Shown: positions 14,504-22,481, counted from the stretch's first letter. The stretch is 25,775 bases of DNA from Cyanobacteria bacterium HKST-UBA02 (GCA_020431945.1 JAGQHH010000272.1:1-25775), one strand, 5' to 3'. Notes: a model not told the origin generated them from the sequence alone. Made by a program: numbers and translations.

Positions 14504-16156
14504 TCACGGTGAGCTCTCAGGAACTAACGATTGTTTTCGATCTCCCTTTTTGTCCTTGGGCAGCTCTTTTCCGTCCGGTCCCAGGCACGACACCCGGATT
14601 AAATTGCGACCGTCCTGCTTGGCTCGATAGAGAGCTTCGTCCGCCCGGAGAAAGAGCAGGTCTGGCGAATCGGCATGGAGGGGGAAGTTCGCTACACCGA
14701 TACTGGCCGAAAGGGATCCCGGACCCTCGATAGTCACTTCGGCGATGAGCCTGCGAAGCCTCTCACCGAGCTGCTCAGCCATTTCGATACCGGTATTGGG
14801 CAGGAGCACGCAAAACTCCTCCCCCCCGTAGCGAGCGGTGGTATCCGTGGAACGCGAAGACTGGGCGAGAACCCGGCCGATCTCTTTGATCGCCTCATCG
14901 CCCACCATGTGCCCGTAGTTGTCGTTAATACGCTTGAGATAGTCGAGATCGACCACAAGAAGAGAAAGGTCCTGCTCGTAACGGCGAGCCCTCTCGAATT
15001 CTTTGCTGAGCGACTCGTTGAAAGAGCGCCGGTTGGCGACACCGGTAAGACCATCGGTGACAGCCTGCTTCTCCAGCTCCCGGTGAAGCTCGCCATTTTC
15101 GATGGCGACGGCGAGTTGGTCGGCAAGACTGCCGATCAGGGCGATATCGTCGATGCTCCATTCCCTGGGAACCTCGCAATCTTCGAGGAAAACTACCCCC
15201 ATGACCCGTTCCCGGAGAATGATCGGCACGATGAGACCGGAGCGCAGACCCAGGTGAACCAGGAAGTCTTTGTTCCAGCCGTTGCTGTCGGCAGTCCCGG
15301 GATCCTCCAGATGCTGAGGGCTTTTCAAGCTGAGGGCTTTGCGGGTGAAAGTCAGACCTTCCTCCTCGAGAAAGTCGTCCCTGACCGAGCCCACCCCGTC
15401 CGCATGGTACTCGTAAATCTCGATCTTGTCGTTGAGGTCGGCCCGGAGCACATGGCAGCGGCTCAGAGCCAGGGTGGTGCCGATTTTGTCTACAGTGGTG
15501 TCCAGCACCTCCTGGATCCGCACAGAGCTGCGCACGGCATTGCTGATCCAGTAGACCAACCGCTCTTTTTCCACATGCTTGGTACGGATGCTGTCATTGA
15601 CAGTGATGTCGCGGATCAGGGTCATGGTCTGATCTTCGAGAGCTCCGACCTTGCCTTCGAGATCATCATAAGACTTGCGCAACCTGACATTTTCGGCGTT
15701 GAGCTCGGCGTGCATCCAGGCATTGTGGAGCGCCCTGGTAACCGGGAGCTCATGGAGAAGCCCCTCTATAGCAGCGATTTCCAGGTCTCCGGCAAGGACC
15801 AGACAGCCGGCGAAGTCTTCGCCTTCCTGAAGCCTTACCAGATAGAAAGAGCCGTCTCCGGGGGCTTCATCTTCGGTGAGTTGCCTGACATGCCCGCCTT
15901 CTGGCAGAATGTAGTCAAGCTCACCGTCCTCGAGGTCGGAGAGGACCCGCTCGATGAGCTTCCTGGTCTTCTCGTCAGCCCCGTAGGCTGCCTTGCGACC
16001 GAACTCTTCCATGTCGGAGTCCCAGACGATCAAGCCCTGGGCCCCTGCCTGGAGATGTTCGGCAAAAATCTTGCCGATTCCCGCCATGACGTCATCCAGC
16101 TCCAGCCGGGTAAGAAGCTCGAGAGCGCTTGCGTAGAGATCGCGGTGCAGGGTCAT
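14504..16156 (-). CDS. GAF-domain diguanylate cyclase
   Basis: A 550-aa protein likely to make c-di-GMP from two GTP. Residues 1-145 are a GAF-like domain of weak similarity. A coiled coil follows (about 148-200), then a clearer GAF domain (about 205-355, ending LADQLAVAIENGELHRELEKQ), then GGDEF (about 365-525). Active-site residues are intact: DLTG-like DGLTGVANRRSF, DLDYLKRINDNYGH (Asp403, 405) and GGEEF at 444-448. An inhibitory RxxD (RSTD, 435-438) sits five residues before GGEEF, so product inhibition is expected. No TM segment is present, so it is a cytosolic sensor. It is divergent from the Tic20-like gene. The start ATG has no clear Shine-Dalgarno sequence. Confidence 0.92.
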   Translation of the reverse strand: MTLHRDLYASALELLTRLELDDVMAGIGKIFAEHLQAGAQGLIVWDSDMEEFGRKAAYGADEKTRKLIERVLSDLEDGELDYILPEGGHVRQLTEDEAPGDGSFYLVRLQEGEDFAGCLVLAGDLEIAAIEGLLHELPVTRALHNAWMHAELNAENVRLRKSYDDLEGKVGALEDQTMTLIRDITVNDSIRTKHVEKERLVYWISNAVRSSVRIQEVLDTTVDKIGTTLALSRCHVLRADLNDKIEIYEYHADGVGSVRDDFLEEEGLTFTRKALSLKSPQHLEDPGTADSNGWNKDFLVHLGLRSGLIVPIILRERVMGVVFLEDCEVPREWSIDDIALIGSLADQLAVAIENGELHRELEKQAVTDGLTGVANRRSFNESLSKEFERARRYEQDLSLLVVDLDYLKRINDNYGHMVGDEAIKEIGRVLAQSSRSTDTTARYGGEEFCVLLPNTGIEMAEQLGERLRRLIAEVTIEGPGSLSASIGVANFPLHADSPDLLFLRADEALYRAKQDGRNLIRVSCLGPDGKELPKDKKGDRKQSLVPESSP

Positions 16157-16200
16157 ATATTCCGGAAAATGCGATTGCCTTTATCTGGATTTTCCCGGTA

Positions 16201-16229
16201 TTCAACTAAAATATGCAGTTTAATATGAT
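16201..16229 (+). promoter_or_regulatory. Candidate promoter of the Tic20-like/TPR unit
   Basis: TTCAAC (16201-16206), 17 bases, TATGAT (16224-16229). The predicted start near 16236 leaves a short leader carrying GAGGAG (16242-16247) before the ATG at 16254. This layout also argues against the in-frame ATG at 16230, which would lie at the end of the -10 box. Confidence 0.4.
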
Positions 16230-16253
16230 ATGGACGACGGCGAGGAGAGCGAA

Positions 16254-16673
16254 ATGGTCTACAAATCAAGCCACGGAAAGGGCCCCGATATCGTAGAGAA
16301 GGCACTCAGCGCGGTATGTTATCTGCCCATGGGCTTTTTCATCGGGATCGCTTACATATTGCTCCGGGGCAGGCACTCCGAAAGCCATTACTTCCGGTTC
16401 AACTTCTACCAGGGAACCCTGACCCAGTTCTGCATCATGGTCTTGAACATGGGCAGCGGTCTGATTCTCAACACCCTGGACTCTCTCCTGAATTTATTCG
16501 CCGCTTTGAGTCCGACAGTCGTTTCCAATGTTCATAACGGGCTTTTCTGGTTCACGCAGTTGATCATGGCGGCGGTTTCGCTTTTCCTCATTTACGGCAT
16601 CATCTGGTCTTTCCGGGGCAAATATGCCGAGATTCCCTACATCTCCAACGCCATACGCCACAACTTCCGCTGA
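16254..16673 (+). CDS. Tic20/DUF4870-like multi-pass membrane protein
   Basis: A 139-aa protein with about three to four hydrophobic segments (ALSAVCYLPMGFFIGIAYILL, FCIMVLNMGSGLILNTL, FWFTQLIMAAVSLFLIYGII). The central HSESHYFRFNFYQGTLTQF resembles the HPFVRFHAMQ-type turn of Tic20 and DUF4870 proteins. Cyanobacterial Tic20-like proteins have a similar size and layout, but the identification is by topology and one motif, so it is tentative. I place the start at 16254 because GAGGAG lies 6 bases upstream; the longer frame from 16230 has no ribosome site. The secreted TPR gene follows after 5 bp, so they are almost surely one transcript. Confidence 0.65.
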   Translation: MVYKSSHGKGPDIVEKALSAVCYLPMGFFIGIAYILLRGRHSESHYFRFNFYQGTLTQFCIMVLNMGSGLILNTLDSLLNLFAALSPTVVSNVHNGLFWFTQLIMAAVSLFLIYGIIWSFRGKYAEIPYISNAIRHNFR

Positions 16674-16678
16674 CCAGA

Positions 16679-17386
16679 ATGAACGGCCGGGCAACAGCTC
16701 TCAGCTTGAAAATCAGCTGTCTTCTGGCGACTGTCATTTTGGTGAGCCCATTCCAGCCGACAAGCGCCCAGTCGATCCTTCCTCCGGCGCCTGACGCCAT
16801 CGGCGGCGGCAACCCTCTGCAAGGACTGGGACGACCGGACGACCCCGGTCCCTCGAGAATGGATCAATTCAACCCTCCCGGCACCATCGACACATCCAGA
16901 GAGGGAGCCGACACCGCCAGTGACACCATAATCAATCAAAACCAGAACCAGATCCCGGGCGCCCCGAATCTACCGGGCGGAGCCGCCAGTCCGGAGAATC
17001 AAGGCGGACTGCCCCCGGAGCCCGACGCCAACGGCCAGCTTCCCGCCCAGATTCAGGGTCAGATTCAGGGTCAGAGTCAGGGTCAGCTTCCGGGCCAGCC
17101 TGCCCAGTTCCAACAGGCAGCCCCCCCGAGCAGGCCGGATACCCCACTGGGTCGGGCGCTCACGCTCATAGACCGCAAACAGTTCAGCAGCGCTTCAGAG
17201 AGCCTGCAGGATATCCTCAAGAAAGAGCCGGACAATCCAATAGCCCACTATCTCATGGCTATCACCCAGGTCTATCTCCGCAACAACGAGGAGGCGCGAC
17301 GGCAGTACCAGTGGGTGATCGAGAACAGCCCGGACGAGAAGCTCAAAGAGCTGGGACGACGGGGGCTGGCGAAGCTCTCTCCCTGA
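16679..17386 (+). CDS. Secreted proline/glutamine-rich protein with TPR domain
   Basis: A 235-aa protein with a Sec-type signal peptide (hydrophobic core about 9-23, probable cleavage after PTSA near residue 30), a long Pro/Gly/Gln/Asn-rich linker (about 31-150) and a compact C-terminal TPR region (ALTLIDRKQFSSASESLQDILKKEPDNPIAHYLMAITQVYLRN is two helix pairs at about 158-200, followed by a partial third). The linker includes a 12-bp DNA repeat giving QIQG units. It probably works in the periplasm as a binding or scaffold protein. It starts 5 bp after the Tic20-like gene. Its TGA abuts the stop of the convergent Ser/Thr kinase. Confidence 0.78.
   Translation: MNGRATALSLKISCLLATVILVSPFQPTSAQSILPPAPDAIGGGNPLQGLGRPDDPGPSRMDQFNPPGTIDTSREGADTASDTIINQNQNQIPGAPNLPGGAASPENQGGLPPEPDANGQLPAQIQGQIQGQSQGQLPGQPAQFQQAAPPSRPDTPLGRALTLIDRKQFSSASESLQDILKKEPDNPIAHYLMAITQVYLRNNEEARRQYQWVIENSPDEKLKELGRRGLAKLSP
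17048..17095 (+). repeat. Four 12-bp tandem repeats coding for QIQG-type units
   Basis: Two identical copies of CAGATTCAGGGT, then CAGAGTCAGGGT, then the diverged CAGCTTCCGGGC, in phase with the reading frame. They give QIQG-QIQG-QSQG-QLPG in the linker of the secreted TPR protein. Copy number is likely to vary between strains. Confidence 0.9.
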
Positions 17387-18919
17387 TCAGGGCTCACCCA
17401 TGAGAGTAACAATCAGATAGAGGGTAATGGCGCAGGCTCCACCTGCCACCACCAGAAATACCAGGACCTTGAGAGCGACTTCCCCGAATTGCGCAGAAGC
17501 CGGTGTTTGCTCCGATACGAAGCTCTCTTTGGAATAGAAAGCCTCGGTGCGCTTCTGAATCTCCGAGTCCTGCCTCTGGCTGACCAGATCGCGCAGGGAG
17601 CCCCGGTCGAACCTTTCTTCCTTGACCGGTACAGGCTCAGGTTCAGGAGGGGGAGGAGGCGGTGGAGGCGCCACGGGCTCTGGCTCAGGCTCAGGCTCGG
17701 GTTCCGGCTCAGGCTCAGGTTCGGGCTCCGGGACATAAGGCTCTATATCAGGATTATCGGGACTATCAAGGAGGGATTTGAGCTCGCTCATCAGGTCGAC
17801 AGAGGAGCTGGTTCCAAATGGAGTCGAGACCGGCGCCGCCTCCGCGGCGGGCTCTGACTGCGGCTCCTCGATGACATCTCTGTAATCGTCATACTCGGGA
17901 GCCTCGAAATGACCGCCGTCTGATCCGTCGAGCACCAGGCCGCGCCATGCCTCGAGGGCAGTCTGCATCTCTGCCGCAGATTGATAGCGATTCTCGGGCT
18001 CGGACTCGATGGACCTCCGGATGATCATGTTCATCTCGGTGGCCCCGGCAAGCTCCGGACGTTTCTGCTGGACCGGTATCGGGACTTTGTCCGGATTACA
18101 GTGTTGTTCCATCAGGGCCACCGGCGAATTCCCGTCATAGGGGAGGGAACCCGTAACCATCTCGTAAGCAAGAATTCCCAGGGAATAAACATCCGATCGC
18201 GGGTCCAGGGTCAAGCCCATGCATTGCTCGGGACTCATATAAACCGGCGAGCCCAGGACCTGACCGGTCTTGGTGATCCGCTGAAGGTCCTCGTTGAGCT
18301 TGGCCAGACCGAAGTCCACTACCTTCACAGTAGTCTCGGTCTTGCCCATATTGACTATGATATTGCCGGGTTTTATATCGCGGTGCACGATGCCCTTCGA
18401 GTGCGCGTGGGTGAGGGCTTCACAGACCTGGATGAGGATATCGGCGATATCCGAGCCTCTGCGAATCCTGCCGTGCCGCGAGAAGAGGTCCTCCAGCGAG
18501 GTCCCGGAGAGGAGCTCCATGAAGAAAAAAGCCTGACCGGTAGCGGTCATGGCGAACTCTACCGGGCGGACGATATTCTTGTGCTGGAGCTTGGTGTGTA
18601 TCTCGATCTCACGCAGGAAGCGCCCGGTGAGAGCCTTCTCGACAAATCGAAGGGTCTTGCCGGCGACGATCTCGCCGGTGGAGATCTTGCGCACCTTGTA
18701 GACCACCGCCATGCCGCCTTCGCCGATGATGTCGCGAATCTCGTAGTCCTTGCAGATAGTTTTGCCGATGGCGGCCCGGGGGTCGCAGGTCTGGAGCTGA
18801 AGCTGCGAAGCGGAAAGCGAAGCCTGAGAGCTGGAGCTCCCGAACGAGCGGGTCCTACCGGCGTCCGGCGCCGGCTCCGGCTGGAGATCCGGGGAGCTGT
18901 CTGAATTACTTTCCGACAT
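17387..18919 (-). CDS. Tail-anchored Hanks-type Ser/Thr protein kinase
   Basis: A 510-aa kinase. After a Ser/Pro-rich N-terminus the catalytic domain runs about 60-330: P-loop GEGGMAVVYK (66-75), Lys88 in VAGKTL, Glu104 in the C-helix, HRDIKPGN (179-186, Asp181), DFG (202-204), SPVYMSPEQ (224-231) and DVYSLGILAYEM. A linker follows with a Glu-Pro repeat (about 397-416) and a poly-Pro run. A single TM segment lies at about 482-507, leaving only GEP outside, so the kinase is held at the membrane by a C-terminal anchor with no external sensor domain. This differs from PknB-type kinases with PASTA domains. It probably forms its own unit or follows the phosphoesterase operon after 70 bp. No Shine-Dalgarno sequence is seen at 18919. 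Confidence 0.92.
   Translation of the reverse strand: MSESNSDSSPDLQPEPAPDAGRTRSFGSSSSQASLSASQLQLQTCDPRAAIGKTICKDYEIRDIIGEGGMAVVYKVRKISTGEIVAGKTLRFVEKALTGRFLREIEIHTKLQHKNIVRPVEFAMTATGQAFFFMELLSGTSLEDLFSRHGRIRRGSDIADILIQVCEALTHAHSKGIVHRDIKPGNIIVNMGKTETTVKVVDFGLAKLNEDLQRITKTGQVLGSPVYMSPEQCMGLTLDPRSDVYSLGILAYEMVTGSLPYDGNSPVALMEQHCNPDKVPIPVQQKRPELAGATEMNMIIRRSIESEPENRYQSAAEMQTALEAWRGLVLDGSDGGHFEAPEYDDYRDVIEEPQSEPAAEAAPVSTPFGTSSSVDLMSELKSLLDSPDNPDIEPYVPEPEPEPEPEPEPEPEPEPVAPPPPPPPPEPEPVPVKEERFDRGSLRDLVSQRQDSEIQKRTEAFYSKESFVSEQTPASAQFGEVALKVLVFLVVAGGACAITLYLIVTLMGEP
17672..17731 (-). repeat. Glu-Pro dipeptide repeat in the kinase linker
   Basis: A 6-bp minisatellite (GGCTCA/GGTTCG variants on the plus strand) codes for about ten PE dipeptides, followed by a poly-Pro stretch (about 17643-17668). 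Such repeats are prone to length change and form extended, stiff linkers. Confidence 0.85.
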
Positions 18920-18953
18920 CTACAGGACTGTTCTCGCTAAGAGAAGAGAGGGG

Positions 18954-18979
18954 CTGATCTAGATTTTCCCAATTTTCAG
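18954..18979 (-). promoter_or_regulatory. Motif copy A upstream of the Ser/Thr kinase
   Basis: Reads CTGAAAATTGGG-N8-GATCAG on the minus strand, ending 34 bases before the kinase ATG. The same 12-mer and 6-mer with the same spacing occur upstream of the gene at 21327 (copy B). It does not match a standard -35/-10 pair and could be an operator or a shared promoter class. Confidence 0.35.
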
Positions 18980-18989
18980 AGATCTTCTC

Positions 18990-20063
18990 TCATTCCGGCT
19001 CCATAGTTATCACTACGAGCTCGGGTCTGCACAGGAAACGCAGGCGGGGCGCGTAACCGCGCTCCATTCCGATGCCCCGGGAAATAATCAGACGCTCGCC
19101 GGCTTCCTGGCCATGCTCCCCCGTCACATGGATCAAACCGCCGGCGGCCCACTGCCGGGGAACCAGGGAGAAAGTCAGCACCGGTCCGAAAAAGGGTATC
19201 TGAACCTGCCCGCCATGGGTGTGCCCGGCTATCATCAAGTCGCAATCCGGGTGACTGAGGGCAAAATCCGGTCGATGCCCGATCATGATATGAAGACCAT
19301 CCACCCGGGGCGGCCTGTAATTGAGCTTGAAAGAATCACCAAGGGTGAGACCGGTGACGGTGAAAACATCGTTGGCTACGGTGCCGCTCCGGGGAAAGAC
19401 TTTCACCGGCAAGTCTTTGAAGATTGCCGTCCAGGCATCATCTTCGGAGTCGCCCCGGGTGGCATAGACCCCCAGAGGGGCCCGGAGTCCAGCCTCTTTC
19501 ATGAGCTTGCGAAGGCGCTCAATCTGCTCGGCTCTGTCGGCAGGAAATGCGTGGATATAGTCACCGACCAGAAAGATAGCATCGGGCTTCTCTTGCATGG
19601 CTCGGGTCAGGACACTCTTCTCGAAGGGGCCCACGTCGTCGGTCTGGATATCGGCCAGCACCACGAATTTTAGAGGCTTCTCGAGCTTGTCCGTGCCGAC
19701 ATGATACTCAGTGACATCGAAGCTCCGGGGCTCGATGACGAAAGCATCGAGTGCCACCGCATCGAGCATGATGGCCAGGCCCAGAAAGAAGACTGCCAGT
19801 TTGCGAAAGCGATTCCAGGCGATCATGGCACTGAAGATCAGGAAATAGCTGCCTCCGGCGAAAAGCCCGATACAGGTCATGCTGAGGGAATCGAAAATAT
19901 CTCGACCGAGCTGGAAAGCGACCCAGATGAAAGCCAGGGAATAAGCCGCCGCCACCAGCAGGTAAGAGAGAAGCGAGCGGCGGAAGCGGAAAAGCACGAT
20001 CGAGCCGACGGTGGTTACCGCCAGCAGGAAGCAAGCATAGATAGCGAGAACATCCACGATCAT
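18990..20063 (-). CDS. Membrane metallophosphoesterase with altered metal-site residues
   Basis: A 357-aa protein. Residues 1-110 hold four to five hydrophobic segments. A calcineurin-like phosphoesterase domain of the YkuE/YaeI type follows (about 130-357). Seen are VVLADIQTDD (Asp138, Gln140), VGDYIHA (Asp168), TRGDSED (204-207), GHRPDF (His263) and AGHTHGGQ (His281, His283). In canonical members the first motif is DxH and the third GNHE or GNHD; here they are DxQ and GDSE. Several metal ligands therefore remain but two positions differ, so activity or metal preference may be altered. Its ATG overlaps the stop of the glycerophosphodiesterase gene (ATGA), suggesting coupled translation and a joint role in phospholipid or envelope phosphoester turnover (inference). 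Confidence 0.85.
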   Translation of the reverse strand: MIVDVLAIYACFLLAVTTVGSIVLFRFRRSLLSYLLVAAAYSLAFIWVAFQLGRDIFDSLSMTCIGLFAGGSYFLIFSAMIAWNRFRKLAVFFLGLAIMLDAVALDAFVIEPRSFDVTEYHVGTDKLEKPLKFVVLADIQTDDVGPFEKSVLTRAMQEKPDAIFLVGDYIHAFPADRAEQIERLRKLMKEAGLRAPLGVYATRGDSEDDAWTAIFKDLPVKVFPRSGTVANDVFTVTGLTLGDSFKLNYRPPRVDGLHIMIGHRPDFALSHPDCDLMIAGHTHGGQVQIPFFGPVLTFSLVPRQWAAGGLIHVTGEHGQEAGERLIISRGIGMERGYAPRLRFLCRPELVVITMEPE

Positions 20064-20794
20064 CCTTCTTCGAGGAAGGCAAGCAGCCCTTCGGGATCAT
20101 CGGTAATGATACCATCGACGCCCAGATTGATGAGCCTGAGCCAGGAGCGAGCGTCATTGACGGTCCATGGAAGAATCTTCAGTCCTCCGGAGCGAGCATC
20201 GGCCACGGCTTTCTCATCCAGGAACTCGTGATCCGGATTCCAGTATGTAGCCTTGAGCGAAGCGGCATAGTCACCGAGATTCTCGGGAATCGCCACCATG
20301 AGAGCGGCATAGGTCCAGTCGGGATACTTCTTGCTCATACTGGCAATCAGCTCGTGGTCGAAGGAGCTGAAAACGATCTTCTCCCGGGCAGGATAGCCGG
20401 AAAGCATCTCCACAAGCTCGTCCTCGATGCCAGCAAATCGAAAAGGCAGATTCTTGACCTCGATATTGATGGTCAATTTGCCATCCACCAGAGCCAGAAC
20501 ATCGGAAAGAAGAGGCACACGCTCGCCGGCGAACTCGTCGCCATACCAGGCGCCAGCACTCAGTCTCTGCAATTCGTCGAAAGTGCAATCGACGAGATTG
20601 CCTGCACCGTTTGTGGTGCGCAACAGATCGCTGTCATGAAATACCACCAGCTCTCCGGAAGCGCAGCGTTGCACATCGAGCTCGATGCCGTCGACGCCGA
20701 GCTCAAGACAGCGCCGAAAAACATGCATGGTGTTTTCGGGGCCCCAGCGGCGCCCTCCACGGTGAGCGAAAATCTGAGCAGGTCGTCCGGTCAT
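20060..20794 (-). CDS. Glycerophosphodiester phosphodiesterase
   Basis: A 244-aa cytosolic-type enzyme that hydrolyses glycerophosphodiesters to glycerol-3-phosphate and an alcohol. The TIM-barrel family motifs are intact: HRGG at 11-14, PENT at 19-22, GIELDVQ (Glu38, Asp40), VVFHDSDLLRTTNG (His53, Asp54), INIEVKN and the closing LPWTVND...GVDGIITDDPEGLL. There is no signal peptide, which resembles UgpQ rather than the periplasmic GlpQ. It lies 8 bp after the upstream unknown gene and overlaps the metallophosphoesterase by 4 bp. Confidence 0.93.
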   Translation of the reverse strand: MTGRPAQIFAHRGGRRWGPENTMHVFRRCLELGVDGIELDVQRCASGELVVFHDSDLLRTTNGAGNLVDCTFDELQRLSAGAWYGDEFAGERVPLLSDVLALVDGKLTINIEVKNLPFRFAGIEDELVEMLSGYPAREKIVFSSFDHELIASMSKKYPDWTYAALMVAIPENLGDYAASLKATYWNPDHEFLDEKAVADARSGGLKILPWTVNDARSWLRLINLGVDGIITDDPEGLLAFLEEG

Positions 20795-20802
20795 CTAGAA
20801 GA

Positions 20803-21327
20803 CTAGAGATCCAGGACCCGCTGGGGACGCACGAGCCCCATATTGAGGGTGACCACGATCTTGGGAGGCATGACGGTGATCTTCTCGAGAGGAAGCTCGA
20901 CACCATGCTCGGTGCCAAACAGACCCTTGATATTCTTGAGCACCAGAAATCCTTTTTCATTGCCGATCTCGAACTTCATGCTCTCTTTCTTCTTGATGAT
21001 GTAAGCACCCCACTTTTCTGCCGTGGGCTGGTGATTGTTGATCTGGATGACGTTGGCCTGGCGGATGATTTCGTTGACCTGGCTCGAAATCGCCTTGAGG
21101 AGCGCAGGGATCTCGTCATGGCTGCCGAAAGTCTCGAGAAGCATTACATCGACAAGGGAGCCTTTGAGGGAGACATTCTCCGGTCTCTGGTGGAGGAAAT
21201 TGATCACTCCCGAAAAAGGATCGCTGGCACTCTTGACCATCTTCTTGGCGGCCTCTACGAGCTCTTTCTCTACCTCAGCCAGCTTATCGAGGAACTGGCA
21301 CTCTTGACTCATCGATTCGCTACTCAT
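20803..21327 (-). CDS. Unknown cytosolic protein, first gene of the phosphodiesterase unit
   Basis: A 174-aa protein from MSSESMSQECQ. The frame is open to 21405, but the ATG at 21327 is chosen because GAGG lies 6-7 bases upstream and the extra N-terminus looks like leader sequence. Residues 10-45 are helical and charged (FLDKLAEVEKELVEAAKKMV); the rest is mixed alpha/beta, ending with beta-rich segments (GFLVLKNIKGLFG, ITVMPPKIVVTLNMGLV). It has no signal peptide or membrane segment. I do not recognise it. It is followed after 8 bp by the glycerophosphodiesterase. An upstream motif is shared with the kinase gene. Confidence 0.68.
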   Translation of the reverse strand: MSSESMSQECQFLDKLAEVEKELVEAAKKMVKSASDPFSGVINFLHQRPENVSLKGSLVDVMLLETFGSHDEIPALLKAISSQVNEIIRQANVIQINNHQPTAEKWGAYIIKKKESMKFEIGNEKGFLVLKNIKGLFGTEHGVELPLEKITVMPPKIVVTLNMGLVRPQRVLDL

Positions 21328-21397
21328 AACAACCTCGGTCTCGGTATATGCCTGTGATAATCCAACGGACGTCGCCGGTATTTTTAGGGGAAACCGT

Positions 21398-21423
21398 CTG
21401 ATCAAATCTTACCCAATTTTCAG
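21398..21423 (-). promoter_or_regulatory. Motif copy B upstream of the phosphodiesterase unit
   Basis: Reads CTGAAAATTGGG-N8-GATCAG on the minus strand, ending 70 bases before the ATG at 21327. Copy A precedes the Ser/Thr kinase. The two copies match at 21 of 26 positions by my alignment. Confidence 0.35.
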
Positions 21424-21605
21424 GAACCTTCACTATCCGATCTTTTTCTTGAGATCCGCCCCCGGTGCCGACCGGCGCCGCTTTCCTAAAATCTGGCTCA
21501 GATCCGCCGGCGTTTCAAAGAATATCCCCGGAACCATTGCCTGGTCGGCATATCCGGTGTTACGGCACTTTTTCGGCTCGCAGGCGTCTCCAAAGGGAAT
21601 TGACT

Positions 21606-21611
21606 TACAAT
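21606..21611 (+). promoter_or_regulatory. Candidate -10 box for the secreted protein at 21642
   Basis: TACAAT (5/6 match) would start transcription near 21618 and give a short leader that contains AAGGAG. No convincing -35 is seen; TTGACT at 21600-21605 is directly adjacent and too close to serve this box. Confidence 0.3.
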
Positions 21612-21641
21612 TCTATGAGAAGTAAGGAGATGGGCTAACAA

Positions 21642-22481
21642 ATGGAAATCAGGCACAGGCACATCAAAATAATCGGCACGGCACTCTGCCTCCTGGGCGC
21701 GACCTGCGCTCTGCCCGGCACCGCCGAGGCTCGCTACAAGCATGCCGACTCCAGACAACCGCGCTATCTGCCGGCAGCGGCGACCGGGCCGGGTGGGGCC
21801 GCAACCATGACGCCCAAGAACGTCCCGGACTTCGCCAATCACACTAACACCGCCACCGGTGACGCGGGCGGACCGGTCCGATCCGGCGGTACCGGAACCC
21901 CGCTCCGTGCGGACCTGGCATCCACGACTCTGCCTGTCCAGACCCGCATGAAGCTGGTCCTGGAGACAGCCGTGGATGCTCGCTCCAGCCAGCCTGGCGA
22001 TATCTTCGAAGCCCATGTCAAAGATGATATGTACCTCGGCATGACTCTGCTCCTGCCGCGAGGCAGCCTGGTTCGCGGACGTGTAGCCCAGGTCACCAAG
22101 CCTCGACTGCTCTCGAGAGCCGCAAAAATCGGTCTCAAGCTCGAGCAAATCGCCACCCCCCAGGGCGAAGTCATACCTCTGGATGCCAATCTCGAATTTA
22201 AGAAAGGGGTTACGAACAAGCGCGGCCAGCTCGATCCCGGCACCAATTTCGGTACGAGAGTAGAGCATAGCGTTCGCTCAGTCAGCGGTCTGAACGAGGA
22301 CGGCAACACCAACGGCGCCCTCCTGGCAGCCAATATCGCCACCCTGGGCGCACCGGTTGTCGCCACGGCGCTGGGCAGCTCGGCAATCGCGCTCTTCTCC
22401 CAGGGCGACAATGTCAACCTCGGTCCCGGTCAGGAACTGGAAGTACTGCTCACAAACGATCTAGGCGTGCAGATCAACTAA
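21642..22481 (+). CDS. Secreted protein of unknown function
   Basis: A 279-aa protein with a Sec-type signal peptide (basic start, hydrophobic IIGTALCLLGATCALPG, likely cleavage after AEA near residue 30), a disordered Gly/Pro/Thr-rich region to about 95 and a beta-rich domain (about 100-220) with the phrase LLLPRGSLVRGRVAQV. That phrase recalls beta-barrel domains in secreted proteins that are sometimes annotated VirB10-like, but nothing else supports secretion-system function. A hydrophobic stretch (GALLAANIATLGAPVVATALGSS) lies near residue 235. AAGGAG sits 12 bases before the ATG, and a two-codon ATG-GGC-TAA lies directly after that ribosome site. It converges with the TPR gene, leaving 8 bp. 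Confidence 0.75.
   Translation: MEIRHRHIKIIGTALCLLGATCALPGTAEARYKHADSRQPRYLPAAATGPGGAATMTPKNVPDFANHTNTATGDAGGPVRSGGTGTPLRADLASTTLPVQTRMKLVLETAVDARSSQPGDIFEAHVKDDMYLGMTLLLPRGSLVRGRVAQVTKPRLLSRAAKIGLKLEQIATPQGEVIPLDANLEFKKGVTNKRGQLDPGTNFGTRVEHSVRSVSGLNEDGNTNGALLAANIATLGAPVVATALGSSAIALFSQGDNVNLGPGQELEVLLTNDLGVQIN

Noticed and set aside
14675..16228. A 517-codon plus-strand open frame opposite the diguanylate cyclase.
   Set aside because: The minus strand encodes clear GAF and GGDEF domains with intact motifs. The plus frame has no recognisable domain and is a product of codon bias.
17048..17731. The repeats in the TPR linker and kinase linker considered as a CRISPR or mobile-element signal.
   Set aside because: They are short in-frame codon repeats (12 bp and 6 bp) without spacers, ends or target-site duplications.
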